Below, in pieces: positions 47,194-56,166 of a DNA stretch of 64,000 nt. The stretch is from contig NZ_CP077426.1 in NCBI RefSeq assembly GCF_019048845.1, positions 3,085,501-3,149,500 on the forward strand, given 5' to 3'. This stretch comes from Vibrio mimicus (GTDB lineage: Bacteria > Pseudomonadota > Gammaproteobacteria > Enterobacterales > Vibrionaceae). Below the pieces are notes generated by a model. That model saw only the letters and a program-made list of their open reading frames with translations. It was not told the DNA's origin and made no database searches. The first letter of the stretch is position 1, and every line of letters starts with the position of its first letter. Position numbers and translations under genes: made by a program.

Positions 47194-48171
47194 GTGAGCG
47201 ATCAAGACAACGGCGTGACTCGCCATCTACATAACCCGCAATTTGAGTGGCGCTTTTTGCACCCAAAACATTGGGGGACTTGGATTGGCATCGCTTTCGC
47301 GGCACTGTTGGCCTTTATTCCTTGGCGCTTGCGTGATCGACTGGCGAAGCCTTTGGTGCCACTCATCATCAAAAAAAATGGCCGCGTAGTCCGCCGCGCT
47401 CGGGTTAACCTCGCCTACTGCTTTCCAGAGAAAAGTGAGCAAGAGCGCGAACAAATCTTGCATGATACTTTTGTGAAAGCCTCGCAGTTTATGCTCGGTT
47501 ATTCAGAACTGTTGGTGCGTTCAACTCGCTACAATAACTCGCGTGGCGAACTGATTGGCGAAGAGAACTTGCTGCCACTGCTGGATAGCGGTGAGCGCGT
47601 TATTCTGTTAGTTCCGCACTCTTGGGCGATCGATTATGCCGCCGTTATGCTGGCGGCTCGTGGCTATAAAGTCGCCAACATCATGAAACCGCAGCGCAAC
47701 CCGATTGCCGATTGGCTGATGCACGTCCAGCGCATGCAGTATGGTGGCCGTATTTTCACTCGTGAATCTGGCATCAAACCTTTCTTGCGTTCGATTCAAT
47801 CTGGCTATGTTGGCTACTGGGTGCCGGATGAAGATCACGGCCCGCAAAACTCAGTGTTTGTACCATTTTTTGCTACTGAAAAAGCGACTCTCAAAGGGTT
47901 TGGCAAAATGGCTAAGCTGTGCAAAGCACACGTGGTGCCTTTGATGTCATGCTACAACAGTGATTCAGGCCGTTATGAAGTGCACATTTTGCCTGCGCTG
48001 CAAAACTTCCCGACGGGCGATGAAGAAGCCGATGCACTGGCGATGAACCGAGCGATTGAAGCGCTGGTCACGCCGCAGCCTGAGCAGTACATGTGGAACT
48101 TGTCTTTGCTGAAAACTCAGCGTGATGGCAGTGAAATTTACGACAACTCACATCATGGCGATCAAAGCTAA
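47194..48171 (+). CDS. lpxN: Lipid A secondary hydroxyacyltransferase LpxN
   Basis: 325 residues from GTG 47194. HX4D catalytic motif HSWAID, then WVPDEDHGPQNSVFVPFFATEKA. In V. cholerae the second of the two tandem acyltransferases (LpxN) transfers 3-hydroxylaurate, a step needed for glycine modification of lipid A and polymyxin resistance in El Tor. The position and the HX4D (not E) motif match LpxN rather than a typical LpxM. Followed by a strong terminator. Confidence 0.88.
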   Translation: MSDQDNGVTRHLHNPQFEWRFLHPKHWGTWIGIAFAALLAFIPWRLRDRLAKPLVPLIIKKNGRVVRRARVNLAYCFPEKSEQEREQILHDTFVKASQFMLGYSELLVRSTRYNNSRGELIGEENLLPLLDSGERVILLVPHSWAIDYAAVMLAARGYKVANIMKPQRNPIADWLMHVQRMQYGGRIFTRESGIKPFLRSIQSGYVGYWVPDEDHGPQNSVFVPFFATEKATLKGFGKMAKLCKAHVVPLMSCYNSDSGRYEVHILPALQNFPTGDEEADALAMNRAIEALVTPQPEQYMWNLSLLKTQRDGSEIYDNSHHGDQS

Positions 48172-48200
48172 GCGTTTTGTTCTTGAGCTTAGTGCTAAAA

Positions 48201-48225
48201 AAACAGCCTCAATTGAGGCTGTTTT
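48201..48225. terminator. Bidirectional terminator between lpxN and pyrE
   Basis: Perfect stem AACAGCCTCAA/TTGAGGCTGTT with A-run before and T-run after; serves both convergent genes. Confidence 0.93.
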
Positions 48226-48255
48226 TCGTTTTAGGCTTGGGTTGGATGAATACGC

Positions 48256-48897
48256 TTAAATGCCGTACTGTGCGCGGTACGCTTTCACTGCCTCTAGATG
48301 CTCAGTGTTGTTACCTTGCTGTTCAAGATAAGTGATGAGATCCGTCAGGCTAACAATCGAAATCACTGCACAGCCGAAATCACGCTCCACTTCTTGAATC
48401 GCAGACAGCTCTCCCTTGCCTTTCTCTTGGCGATCAATCGCCACTAGCACGCCGGCTAAATCGGCGTTGTTGGCTTGGATAAGCTCCATCGATTCACGAA
48501 TCGCCGTACCGGCAGTGATCACATCATCCACCAGCATAATGCGGCCTTCTAACTTGCTGCCAACCAGATTACCGCCTTCGCCGTGATTTTTGGCCTCTTT
48601 GCGGTTAAAGCAGTAAGGCGTATCCACATCGTGGTGATCCGCCAACGCGACTGCTGTGGTGGTAGCAATCGGAATACCTTTGTAAGCTGGGCCAAACAGC
48701 ACATCAAACTCAATACCTGAATCAACTAACGCTGCCGCGTAAAAACGGCCCAAGCGCGCTAAATCACGACCAGTATTAAACAGACCAGCGTTAAAGAAAT
48801 AAGGGCTTTTACGGCCTGATTTCAAAGTAAATTCGCCAAACTTCAGCACCTGTTTTTCTAGGGCAAACTCAATAAATTCACGCTGGTACGCTTTCAT
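48256..48897 (-). CDS. pyrE: Orotate phosphoribosyltransferase (PyrE)
   Basis: Makes OMP from orotate and PRPP. 213 residues from ATG 48897 ([20 protein letters not shown]); PRPP loop [13 protein letters not shown], and the [15 protein letters not shown] and [13 protein letters not shown] blocks. Preceded by a leader with an attenuator and encoded downstream of rph, as in E. coli. Confidence 0.97.
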   Translation of the reverse strand: MKAYQREFIEFALEKQVLKFGEFTLKSGRKSPYFFNAGLFNTGRDLARLGRFYAAALVDSGIEFDVLFGPAYKGIPIATTTAVALADHHDVDTPYCFNRKEAKNHGEGGNLVGSKLEGRIMLVDDVITAGTAIRESMELIQANNADLAGVLVAIDRQEKGKGELSAIQEVERDFGCAVISIVSLTDLITYLEQQGNNTEHLEAVKAYRAQYGI

Positions 48898-48978
48898 CAC
48901 ATCTTCTCTAATTTACGATTTAAGAACAATTCATCTTCTAAGATATTGCCGTGAGGGCAAGGCAGCAAAACTTTGAGT

Positions 48979-49010
48979 CCCTAGGAGCTTACTGAAGTAA
49001 GTGACTAGGG
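48979..49010. repeat. Two-tier hairpin in the rph-pyrE leader
   Basis: CCCTAG/CTAGGG outer arms and CTTACT/AGTAAG inner arms with small symmetric bulges (GAG, TGA). It lies between the attenuator and the pyrE start. Could be a dispersed repeat or a leader structure. Confidence 0.55.
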
Positions 49011-49063
49011 CAAAAAGTACTTGCTAACGCAGCCATCGCGTCAATATCGACGAAGATGAGGGC

Positions 49064-49090
49064 AAAAAAATAGCCCCCAATTGGGAGCTA
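49064..49090 (-). promoter_or_regulatory. pyrE attenuator (intrinsic terminator after rph)
   Basis: On the minus strand the RNA can form UAGCUCCCAA/UUGGGGGCUA (one G-U) followed by seven U, beginning only a few bases after the rph stop and 166 bases before pyrE. In E. coli, UTP-dependent coupling of rph translation and transcription controls readthrough at such a site; the same layout is seen here. Confidence 0.85.
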
Positions 49091-49095
49091 CTTGA

Positions 49096-49812
49096 TCAAT
49101 CTAATAACGATGCCTTCTGCACCGCGACAATATCCGCAATGCCTTTTTTCGCCACGGCCAACAATTCCAGCAACTGCTCATGACTGAACGGCTCACCTTC
49201 GGCGGTGCCTTGGATTTCAATCATCTTGCCTTCTTCGGTCATTACCACGTTCATATCCGTGTCAGCGGCTGAATCTTCAACGTATTCCAGATCGCACAGC
49301 ACGTCTTCACCTAAGATACCAACCGAAACCGCAGCCACATGGCCTTTCATCGGGTTCTTCTTCAGTTGGCCTTTAGCCATCAAATGAGCAAAAGCATCCG
49401 CCAGTGCCACGCTTGCACCGGTAATCGAAGCAGTACGCGTACCGCCATCGGCTTGAATCACATCGCAATCTACAGTGATCATGATTTCGCTCATCGCTTC
49501 CAGATCCACCACCGCACGTAAGCTGCGCGCGATCAGACGCTGGATTTCCATGGTACGACCGCCTTGCTTACCATTGGTCGCTTCACGGCGCGTGCGTGAA
49601 TGGGTTGCGCGTGGCAACATGCCGTATTCCGCGGTCACCCAGCCTTTACCTTGGCCTTTTAACCAACGTGGCACACCTTCTTCAATGCTGGCATTACACA
49701 ACACTTTGGTGTTGCCAAATTCCACCAACACCGAGCCTTCTGCGTATGCAGTGTAGTTGCGGGTGATTTTGATGGGGCGAACTTGGTCCGCAGCGCGGTT
49801 ATCTGGACGCAT
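49096..49812 (-). CDS. rph: Ribonuclease PH
   Basis: Phosphorolytic 3' exoribonuclease for tRNA end trimming. 238 residues from ATG 49812 ([20 protein letters not shown]), the length of intact Rph; phosphate-site [21 protein letters not shown], and [18 protein letters not shown]. An upstream in-frame start would add 19 unconserved residues. Divergent from yicC. Confidence 0.97.
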   Translation of the reverse strand: MRPDNRAADQVRPIKITRNYTAYAEGSVLVEFGNTKVLCNASIEEGVPRWLKGQGKGWVTAEYGMLPRATHSRTRREATNGKQGGRTMEIQRLIARSLRAVVDLEAMSEIMITVDCDVIQADGGTRTASITGASVALADAFAHLMAKGQLKKNPMKGHVAAVSVGILGEDVLCDLEYVEDSAADTDMNVVMTEEGKMIEIQGTAEGEPFSHEQLLELLAVAKKGIADIVAVQKASLLD

Positions 49813-49975
49813 AGGGTCTCGACCTTCTCGTGGCTGTATCAATTCGGTTGGGGCGGGATTATAGCCCAAAGCCCCTACAGGCGCTAGGTTAACGAATTCA
49901 GCACGGTAGCGCCGTTTTGCCTGCTTTGCTACTATTAGCGCCAGTCACAAAGAGATGAAAGCAAAGGACATCCTG

Positions 49976-50842
49976 ATGATTTACAGCATGACTGCGTACG
50001 CACGCAAAGAAGTCAAAGGCGATTGGGGCAGCGCCGTGTGGGAAATTCGCTCGGTTAACCAACGTTATTTAGAAACGTACTTCCGCCTGCCTGAGCAGTT
50101 CCGTGGTTTAGAACCACTGCTGCGCGAGCGTTTTCGTCAGCGCCTGTCACGCGGTAAGATCGAGTGTCATTTGCGCTTTGAAGCGAATCCAGCCGCACAA
50201 AGCCATCTGACCATCAATGAAGGGCTCGCCCAGCAAGTGATTAATGCGGCAAGCCAGATCATGCATATGACTGGTGAACTCAGCCGGATTAACCCATTCC
50301 AAGTGATGCAGTGGCCGGGCGTGATGGAAACGCCAGAGCAAGATATGGACGCCATCAACCAAGCGCTACTCAGTGCATTTGATGAGGGCGTGAACGAATT
50401 TATCGCCGCGCGTGGCCGTGAAGGCGACAACATGAAAGCGCTGATTGAGCAACGTTTGCAAGCGATCAGCACCGAAGTCGTCAAAGTGCGTGCACGTATG
50501 CCAGAAATTCTCGAGTGGCAACGTGAACGTCTATTCAGCAAATTCGAAGAAGCGAAAATCGAACTCGATGCGAACCGCGTAGAACAAGAGCTAATCCTGC
50601 TGGCGCAGAAATCGGATGTGGCCGAAGAGCTGGATCGCCTCGACTCTCATGTTAAAGAAGCGCGTGAAGTACTGAAAAAAGGTGGCTCATGTGGCCGTAA
50701 ACTCGATTTCATGATGCAAGAGTTCAACCGTGAATCGAACACCTTGGCTTCGAAATCCATCTCGACCGATATCACCGCCTCCGGTGTGGAGCTGAAAGTG
50801 CTTATCGAACAGATGCGCGAGCAAATTCAAAATATAGAATAA
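49976..50842 (+). CDS. yicC: YicC family endoribonuclease
   Basis: 288 residues from ATG 49976 (MIYSMTAYARKEVKGDWGSA), with AAAGGA seven bases upstream. Near-identical landmarks to E. coli YicC: SVNQRYLETYFRLPEQFR, LLAQKSDVAEELDRL and RKLDFMMQEFNRESNTLASKS, ending MREQIQNIE. Reported to cleave RNA, including the sRNA RyhB. Divergent from rph as in E. coli. Confidence 0.95.
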   Translation: MIYSMTAYARKEVKGDWGSAVWEIRSVNQRYLETYFRLPEQFRGLEPLLRERFRQRLSRGKIECHLRFEANPAAQSHLTINEGLAQQVINAASQIMHMTGELSRINPFQVMQWPGVMETPEQDMDAINQALLSAFDEGVNEFIAARGREGDNMKALIEQRLQAISTEVVKVRARMPEILEWQRERLFSKFEEAKIELDANRVEQELILLAQKSDVAEELDRLDSHVKEAREVLKKGGSCGRKLDFMMQEFNRESNTLASKSISTDITASGVELKVLIEQMREQIQNIE

Positions 50843-50847
50843 TCCTG

Positions 50848-50872
50848 AAAGCCTCGTTGATTCGAGGCTTTT
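50848..50872 (+). terminator. Terminator of yicC
   Basis: Stem AAAGCCTCG/CGAGGCTTT, six-base loop, short T-run, five bases past the stop. Confidence 0.85.
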
Positions 50873-50908
50873 ATCTAATGTCCTTTACCTCTTATTGATT
50901 GGAACCCC

Positions 50909-51397
50909 ATGGAACGACTCATAGAAAAGCTTCTCTACTCTGCGCGTTGGATTATGGCGCCGATTTATCTTGGTTTAAGCCTGATCCTGCTTGCGTTGGG
51001 CATTAAATTCTTCCAAGAGATTTTTCACCTACTGCCAAACATTTTTACCATCAAAGAAGTCGATTTGATCCTAATTGCGCTCTCGTTGATTGATGTGTCA
51101 CTGGTCGGCGGTTTGATTGTGATGGTGATGTTTTCGGGCTATGAAAACTTCGTGTCTAAGCTCGATATCGATGAGGGTGAGGATAAACTCGGCTGGCTAG
51201 GCAAGCTAGATACTAGCTCACTGAAAAACAAGGTTTCCGCTTCGATTGTGGCGATCTCTTCGATTCATCTGCTCAAAGTGTTTATGAACACGGAAAACAT
51301 CGCCAGTGACAAAATCAAATGGTACTTGCTGCTGCACATTACCTTTGTGTTATCGGCATTTGCGATGGGTTATTTGGATAAGCTCACCAAGAAATAG
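50909..51397 (+). CDS. yqhA: YqhA/UPF0114 inner-membrane protein
   Basis: 162 residues with four hydrophobic segments, closely like E. coli YqhA as I recall it: [40 protein letters not shown] and [23 protein letters not shown]. Function unknown. Monocistronic by spacing, convergent with the porin gene. Confidence 0.93.
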   Translation: MERLIEKLLYSARWIMAPIYLGLSLILLALGIKFFQEIFHLLPNIFTIKEVDLILIALSLIDVSLVGGLIVMVMFSGYENFVSKLDIDEGEDKLGWLGKLDTSSLKNKVSASIVAISSIHLLKVFMNTENIASDKIKWYLLLHITFVLSAFAMGYLDKLTKK

Positions 51398-51400
51398 TGA

Positions 51401-51426
51401 TAAAAATGCCGCCCCTTGGGCGGCAT
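51401..51426 (-). terminator. Terminator of the porin gene
   Basis: On the minus strand the stem ATGCCGCCC/GGGCGGCAT with a three-base loop is followed by five T (51405-51401). It also forms on the yqhA side but without a T-run. Confidence 0.8.
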
Positions 51427-51461
51427 GAATCAGGACAATAAATAGAGTGAGGCTTTGGGAG

Positions 51462-52517
51462 TTACAGCTCGTAACGCAAACCTAAGTGGTAGTAGCTTTC
51501 ATCCGCATGCGCACCACCAAACGAGGTTTCACCGCCATTGTAACTGCCGCGCGTACCGTTACGATCCACATAGCTGGTGTAAATCGACGAACGACGCGTC
51601 AGCTTATATTGCGCTTCCAACGTGGTATCTTGCAGCTCTAACCCATCACCACCTTGGTTCTCCAGTGAGCGATAACCCGCACGCAGTACCCAATCATTAC
51701 TCAAGTTGTACACGGCGGTGAGTTCCATCACTTTATCGGTACTTTTCTGGGCATAAAAACCATCGAGTGAGTCTTCAGAATAGAGCGCACCGAGCATCCA
51801 TGAGCCGATGTAATAGCGAGTTCCCGCCCCCAAAAATTGGTATTCAGTATCATTACTGCGTGCATCGCCTTGGGTTTTCTGTGCTGCGATAACAGGCGCT
51901 AATGTGCCCCACTCCCCCATATCTAAGGTGTAACGCAAGGCCGCGTTGTAACCGTAGTCGAGTGCGGAGGTATTGTTACCCAGCAAGTAGGCCGCCGAGA
52001 TATCCCAGTTACCTAGCGTGTTTTGGTACTGCAACGTTCCATCCTGGCGGAAAACTTGGGTCGCGGTTTTATCCACCTTGTTAGCCTGACGAGCCATAGA
52101 CACATCCGAAGAGGCAAATACATCACCGATATCGGTAAACATGATGAGGCCAGAGGAAACACGTCCGCCAGTAATGCGACCATAATCTTGCAAATCTAAC
52201 CCCGCCCACACATAACGTGCGGTCAGCGAAGGTTTATCGTTCACTTGGCTCGCGTATTCTGCCGCTCCAACTTGGTACTGCGCCATACCGATCACCGAGG
52301 CGTGTTCATTGATGGTTTGTGAACCGCTTAAGCCAATCCGGCCATCGAATTCACCTTTGGCATCCCCATCCATATTGTTTTTGTTAGTAATGTTGAACCC
52401 TAGACGCGAGTAGAGATCGATATTCGAACCATCTTCTGCTTGGTAAATTTGGGCGGCAAAGGCAGAGGAAGAGAGCAGCAAAGTGGGCAACAGTGTTGCC
52501 AATAGATTTTTTTTCAT
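51462..52517 (-). CDS. Gram-negative general porin, third gene of the MurNAc operon
   Basis: 351 residues with a signal peptide (MKKNLLATLLPTLLLSSSAFA, cleavage after about residue 21). The mature part has alternating beta-strand pattern from N-terminus (DGSNIDLYSRLGFNI) to the final YYHLGLRYEL, and EFDGRIGLSGSQTINEHASVIGMAQYQVG typical of OmpC/OmpU-type 16-strand porins. It lies 164 bases downstream of murP on the same strand, so it may admit MurNAc or muropeptide sugars through the outer membrane; that role is inferred from context only. Confidence 0.85.
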   Translation of the reverse strand: MKKNLLATLLPTLLLSSSAFAAQIYQAEDGSNIDLYSRLGFNITNKNNMDGDAKGEFDGRIGLSGSQTINEHASVIGMAQYQVGAAEYASQVNDKPSLTARYVWAGLDLQDYGRITGGRVSSGLIMFTDIGDVFASSDVSMARQANKVDKTATQVFRQDGTLQYQNTLGNWDISAAYLLGNNTSALDYGYNAALRYTLDMGEWGTLAPVIAAQKTQGDARSNDTEYQFLGAGTRYYIGSWMLGALYSEDSLDGFYAQKSTDKVMELTAVYNLSNDWVLRAGYRSLENQGGDGLELQDTTLEAQYKLTRRSSIYTSYVDRNGTRGSYNGGETSFGGAHADESYYHLGLRYEL

Positions 52518-52628
52518 AACAAACCTTTTAATAAAGTAATGACGAGTAGGGTAATGATATTTTTAGGCAAAACTCTCCCCCAACCTGAAAACAGGTCGTT
52601 GTGCTATGTGGGGAAAGAGTAGAGAAAT

Positions 52629-52655
52629 GCGCTCCCGCGACTAAATCAGGAGCGC
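52629..52655 (-). other. Hairpin between murP and the porin gene
   Basis: GCGCTCC/GGAGCGC arms with a 13-base loop; on the minus strand it is followed by ATTTCTCTACTCTTTCC. Candidate partial terminator or RNA-processing site that would make porin and PTS mRNA levels differ. Confidence 0.5.
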
Positions 52656-52681
52656 GGCTAATTCATCTATAGGGGGGCGAA

Positions 52682-54127
52682 TTAGCTTAAATCGACATTT
52701 TTACAACCGAAGAAATAGGTAGCAGCAAAGCCAACGGTATAAGAGATGAGTAAACCTCCGACAAACACCGCCATACCAGCAAAAATACCTTCGGCTGAAG
52801 TCATCAGGGGAATCGCCACCACACCGGATGGGCCAAACACCGTATTGAGGCCAACGGGTAAACCCAAATAAGAGATGAGACCGATAAAGAAGCCACCCGC
52901 CGCACCGCCAATACAGGCGGTGACAAAAGGTTTCACCCGCGGTAGCGTCACGCCATAAATCAGTGGCTCGCCAATGCCGAGAATACCCGGGATGATCGCC
53001 CCTTTAATTTGGGTGCGAATCGTGGTCTCTTTTTTGGCTCTCGCGTATAGCGCCAGTGAGGCACCGACTTGCCCAGCGCCTGCCATAGCAAGGATCGGGA
53101 AGAGTGAATTAAAGCCTTGCGCTTCCATCAGCGCGAAATAAACCGGCACAAAACCTTGGTGAATACCAAACACCACCGAGATTAAGAATAAACCGGCCAA
53201 GATGGCAGCACCGAGTGGGTTATCGTTGAGGTTTAAAAACAGCCATGACATGCCTTTAAACAGCTCACCGCCGATAGGCATGATGATGAGGAAAGTCACC
53301 GCGCCCATGATCAGCAAAGTCACCACCGAAGTCAGGATCATATCCAAATCATCCGGCATGTATTCACGCACTTTACGTTCCACTTGCGCACCCAAAATCG
53401 CCGCCAGTAATACCCCGATGATGTTGCCGCGCGGGTCAATCGCAAAGCCGAAGAACTCACTCATGCCGGAGTAGAAACCTTTGGTTGCCTCTGGGTCATA
53501 ACCGAGCACAAACAGCGAAGCCAGAATCGCCCCGTTCACGCCGGAACCGCCAAACGCCTGCTGCGCGTTATAGCCAATCAAGATACTAAGAAACGCAAAC
53601 AACCCTTTGCCAAACACTTTGAGATAAGTCACCAGATCGACCATAAACTCGCTCGGGGTTTGACCCACCACGTAGATTTGCTCAAGCAGAGTCGCAATGC
53701 CAAGTAGCAAGCCTGCGGCAATAAATCCGGGGATCAGCGGGGTAAAAATGGTGGCAAACTTGCTCAAAAAGCGTTGTACCGCGCTGGTTTGCTTGCTCTT
53801 CATCTGCTTTTTCTGCTGCGCGGCAATCGTGGAGAGATCCGCCTCGCTCACTGCAGGAGCCACATTGTCGCCCGATTCAATCAAGGCATTCATCATATCC
53901 GCGGCCGTTTGTGCTTTACCGGGACCGAGGATGATCTGCAGTTGCGCGTCACTTTCAACCACACCCATCACTCCGGAAATTTTTTTCAACGCCGCATGAT
54001 CGGCGAGCGCAGAATTATTCAGCGTTAAACGCAAGCGAGTCATGCAGTTGCCACATTTGGCGACGTTACCACTGCCGCCCACCAGAGACAGCACTTGTGC
54101 CATCATGGTTTGGGTTATTTTGGCCAT
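52682..54127 (-). CDS. murP: PTS EIIBC for N-acetylmuramic acid (MurP)
   Basis: Imports and phosphorylates MurNAc to MurNAc-6-phosphate. 481 residues: EIIB domain (1 to about 90) with phosphorylated Cys28 in NCMTRLRL, a linker, then a ten-helix EIIC domain with [13 protein letters not shown]. No EIIA domain, so it must borrow EIIA-Glc, as known for E. coli MurP. Placed 30 bases after murQ. Sucrose or trehalose specificity is the alternative for this subfamily, but murQ and murR neighbours decide for MurNAc. Confidence 0.93.
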   Translation of the reverse strand: MAKITQTMMAQVLSLVGGSGNVAKCGNCMTRLRLTLNNSALADHAALKKISGVMGVVESDAQLQIILGPGKAQTAADMMNALIESGDNVAPAVSEADLSTIAAQQKKQMKSKQTSAVQRFLSKFATIFTPLIPGFIAAGLLLGIATLLEQIYVVGQTPSEFMVDLVTYLKVFGKGLFAFLSILIGYNAQQAFGGSGVNGAILASLFVLGYDPEATKGFYSGMSEFFGFAIDPRGNIIGVLLAAILGAQVERKVREYMPDDLDMILTSVVTLLIMGAVTFLIIMPIGGELFKGMSWLFLNLNDNPLGAAILAGLFLISVVFGIHQGFVPVYFALMEAQGFNSLFPILAMAGAGQVGASLALYARAKKETTIRTQIKGAIIPGILGIGEPLIYGVTLPRVKPFVTACIGGAAGGFFIGLISYLGLPVGLNTVFGPSGVVAIPLMTSAEGIFAGMAVFVGGLLISYTVGFAATYFFGCKNVDLS

Positions 54128-54157
54128 AATCGGCTCCTTGTCTTGTCTCTTCCTGTT

Positions 54158-55060
54158 TTATTCTTGATTGAGCGCAGCACGGATAAAACCTTGGTGCTGC
54201 GTCAGTTTTTGAGCGGCCTGCTCTGCACTAAAGCCCCCCAATATCATCAAAATGGCGGTCTTACAGTGACGACCACACGCGGCCAATGCTGCTTCCGCTT
54301 GCTCAGCGCTTACGCCTGTCGCTTCCACTACAATGTTGGTTTGCCGTTGGATGAGCTTGGCGTTGGTTGCTTCCACATCCACCATCAGGTTGCCAAACAC
54401 TTTGCCACTTTTGATCATCGCGCCCGTGGTCAGCATATTGAGCACCAGTTTCTGCGCAGTACCCGCTTTCATACGTGACGAGCCCGTTACCACTTCCGCA
54501 CCGACTACGGGGGTAATCACAATATCGGCGCACGCCTCCATCGGGCAGCCCGGATTACACGCCAGTGATACTACGGTGGCACCGACTGAGCGTGCGTACT
54601 CCATACCCGCAATCACATAGGGGGTACGGCCACTGGCCGCGATGCCAACCAGCACATCCTTTTCATTCAGATGCAGGGCCTTGAGATCGCTTTGGCCTAG
54701 CTCGCGGTTATCTTCCGCATTTTCGACTGCTTTTAAAATCGCTGTGTGGCCACCGGCAATCAGACCAATCACTTGCTCAGGTTGACTGCCATAAGTCGGT
54801 GGACATTCACTTGCATCCAGAATCCCTAAACGACCAGACGTGCCTGCGCCCATATAAATCAAGCGTCCACCTTGAGCAAACGCGGTCGCAATTGCCTCCA
54901 CCGCTTGCGCCACTTGCGGCAAAGTTTGTGCAACCGCCAAGGCAACCAACTGATCTTGTTGGTTAATCACTTTCAGCATGTCCAAAGTGGGTAAGGTATC
55001 AATCTGCTCACTGGCCGGATTACGGCTTTCGGTCACTAAACGAGTTAAATCAATCTTCAT
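54158..55060 (-). CDS. murQ: N-acetylmuramic acid 6-phosphate etherase (MurQ)
   Basis: Cleaves the D-lactyl ether of MurNAc-6P to give GlcNAc-6P and lactate. 300 residues with the SIS-domain signature [31 protein letters not shown] and [20 protein letters not shown]. The ATG at 55060 ([15 protein letters not shown]) is preferred to a TTG 15 bases upstream. First gene of the operon. Confidence 0.96.
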   Translation of the reverse strand: MKIDLTRLVTESRNPASEQIDTLPTLDMLKVINQQDQLVALAVAQTLPQVAQAVEAIATAFAQGGRLIYMGAGTSGRLGILDASECPPTYGSQPEQVIGLIAGGHTAILKAVENAEDNRELGQSDLKALHLNEKDVLVGIAASGRTPYVIAGMEYARSVGATVVSLACNPGCPMEACADIVITPVVGAEVVTGSSRMKAGTAQKLVLNMLTTGAMIKSGKVFGNLMVDVEATNAKLIQRQTNIVVEATGVSAEQAEAALAACGRHCKTAILMILGGFSAEQAAQKLTQHQGFIRAALNQE

Positions 55061-55091
55061 AAGGCTTCTCGGCAAATTTCGAATTGAGGCG

Positions 55092-55135
55092 ATTCTATGG
55101 AATAAAATATTCCATTTTGGTGATAGGAATCACAA
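55092..55135 (-). promoter_or_regulatory. murQ promoter with class II CRP site
   Basis: On the minus strand TTGTGATTCCTATCACC (55135-55119) matches the CRP consensus TGTGA-N6-TCACA at 9 of 10 positions. A -10 TAGAAT lies at 55097-55092. This places the CRP centre about 41-42 bases before the expected start near 55085, the class II spacing. The candidate MurR operator lies between the two. Confidence 0.7.
55098..55114. promoter_or_regulatory. Candidate MurR operator O1
   Basis: Perfect inverted repeat TGGAATA-AAA-TATTCCA sitting in the spacer of the murQ promoter. A near copy occurs at 55261-55277 before murR. Confidence 0.7.
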
Positions 55136-55260
55136 TTAAGGTTATTCTTTAAGCAGGCTTTTTTTGGAATAATTGTGAAAAGCATCGAAAAAAAATAACC
55201 ACGCACCCATGAAGTCATTGATTGAGAAAGAGTGAAGTGTGGCGTGCATTATTCCCATTT

Positions 55261-55277
55261 AGGAATATTTTATTCGC
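55261..55277. promoter_or_regulatory. Candidate MurR operator O2
   Basis: AGGAATATTTTATTCGC shares 14 of 17 bases with the reverse complement of O1. It directly precedes the murR ribosome site (AAGGAG), suggesting autoregulation. Confidence 0.6.
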
Positions 55278-55291
55278 AAGGAGTGTAAAAA

Positions 55292-56140
55292 ATGTCAGTT
55301 CTACAACGCATCGTCAGTCGCCGAACCCAACTTTCCGAGAGTGGCCGCCAAATTGGCGATTGGGTAATTGCGAATGCACCTCAAGCGGCAGCGATGACCA
55401 GCCAAGATTTGGCGGCGTGGGCCAATGTGAGCCAATCGAGTATAGTCAAATTCACCCAACGGCTTGGTTTTAAAGGCTACAGCGAATTTAAACTCGCCCT
55501 CACCGAAGAGCTGGGACGCAAACAAGTCATGGTCAACCAGCCTTTACACAGCAACATCTTGGCCGATGACCCCGTCGCCGTAATTGCCCAAAAACTGGTG
55601 CAAACCAAAACCGAAGCGATGTTTCACACGACCAATGCCCTGCGTTTGGATGAGTTTAGTGAGGCGATCAGCTGGATTCAGCAAGCGGTGCGGGTACAGA
55701 TCATCGGAATTGGTGGCTCAGCGCTGGTCGCCAAAGATCTCGCATTTAAACTCCTCAAGCTCGGCATTACCGCGCTCACGGAGCAAGATAGCCATGTGCA
55801 GATCGCGACCGCTCGCACCTTACATAGCCAAGATGTGCTGATTGCGATTTCATTTTCCGGAGAAAAGCGCGAAATTCTGATTGCAGCGGAAGCGGCCAAA
55901 CAGCAAGGCGCGAAAGTGATTGCCCTGACCACACCGAACAAAAATCGCTTACGTGAGATAGCCGATCTGGCACTGGATACAATTGCCGATGAAACGCAGC
56001 ACCGCAGCTCCGCGATTGCTTCACGAACTGCGCAAAACGTGCTGACCGACCTGATTTTTCTCACCCTCACTCAGCAGCGTGAAACATCCGCGCGGCAGTT
56101 GATCGATGACATTTCTTCCGACATTCGCCAGATGCGTTGA
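55292..56140 (+). CDS. murR: MurR, RpiR-family repressor of the MurNAc operon
   Basis: 282 residues: N-terminal RpiR-type HTH (MTSQDLAAWANVSQSSIVKFTQRLGF) and C-terminal SIS domain (IIGIGGSALVAKDLAFKLLKLG) that should bind MurNAc-6-phosphate. Divergent from murQ over 231 bases that hold the operators and CRP site. Strong ribosome site CAAGGAG. Confidence 0.92.
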   Translation: MSVLQRIVSRRTQLSESGRQIGDWVIANAPQAAAMTSQDLAAWANVSQSSIVKFTQRLGFKGYSEFKLALTEELGRKQVMVNQPLHSNILADDPVAVIAQKLVQTKTEAMFHTTNALRLDEFSEAISWIQQAVRVQIIGIGGSALVAKDLAFKLLKLGITALTEQDSHVQIATARTLHSQDVLIAISFSGEKREILIAAEAAKQQGAKVIALTTPNKNRLREIADLALDTIADETQHRSSAIASRTAQNVLTDLIFLTLTQQRETSARQLIDDISSDIRQMR

Positions 56141-56159
56141 GAGGCGAACGCCTCTCAAC
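56136..56159. terminator. Perfect hairpin between murR and fhuB
   Basis: Eleven-base arms GTTGAGAGGCG/CGCCTCTCAAC around AA, including the murR stop. No T-run either side, so it may be a weak bidirectional terminator or an mRNA 3' protector. Confidence 0.6.
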
Positions 56160-56166
56160 TTCGGGT

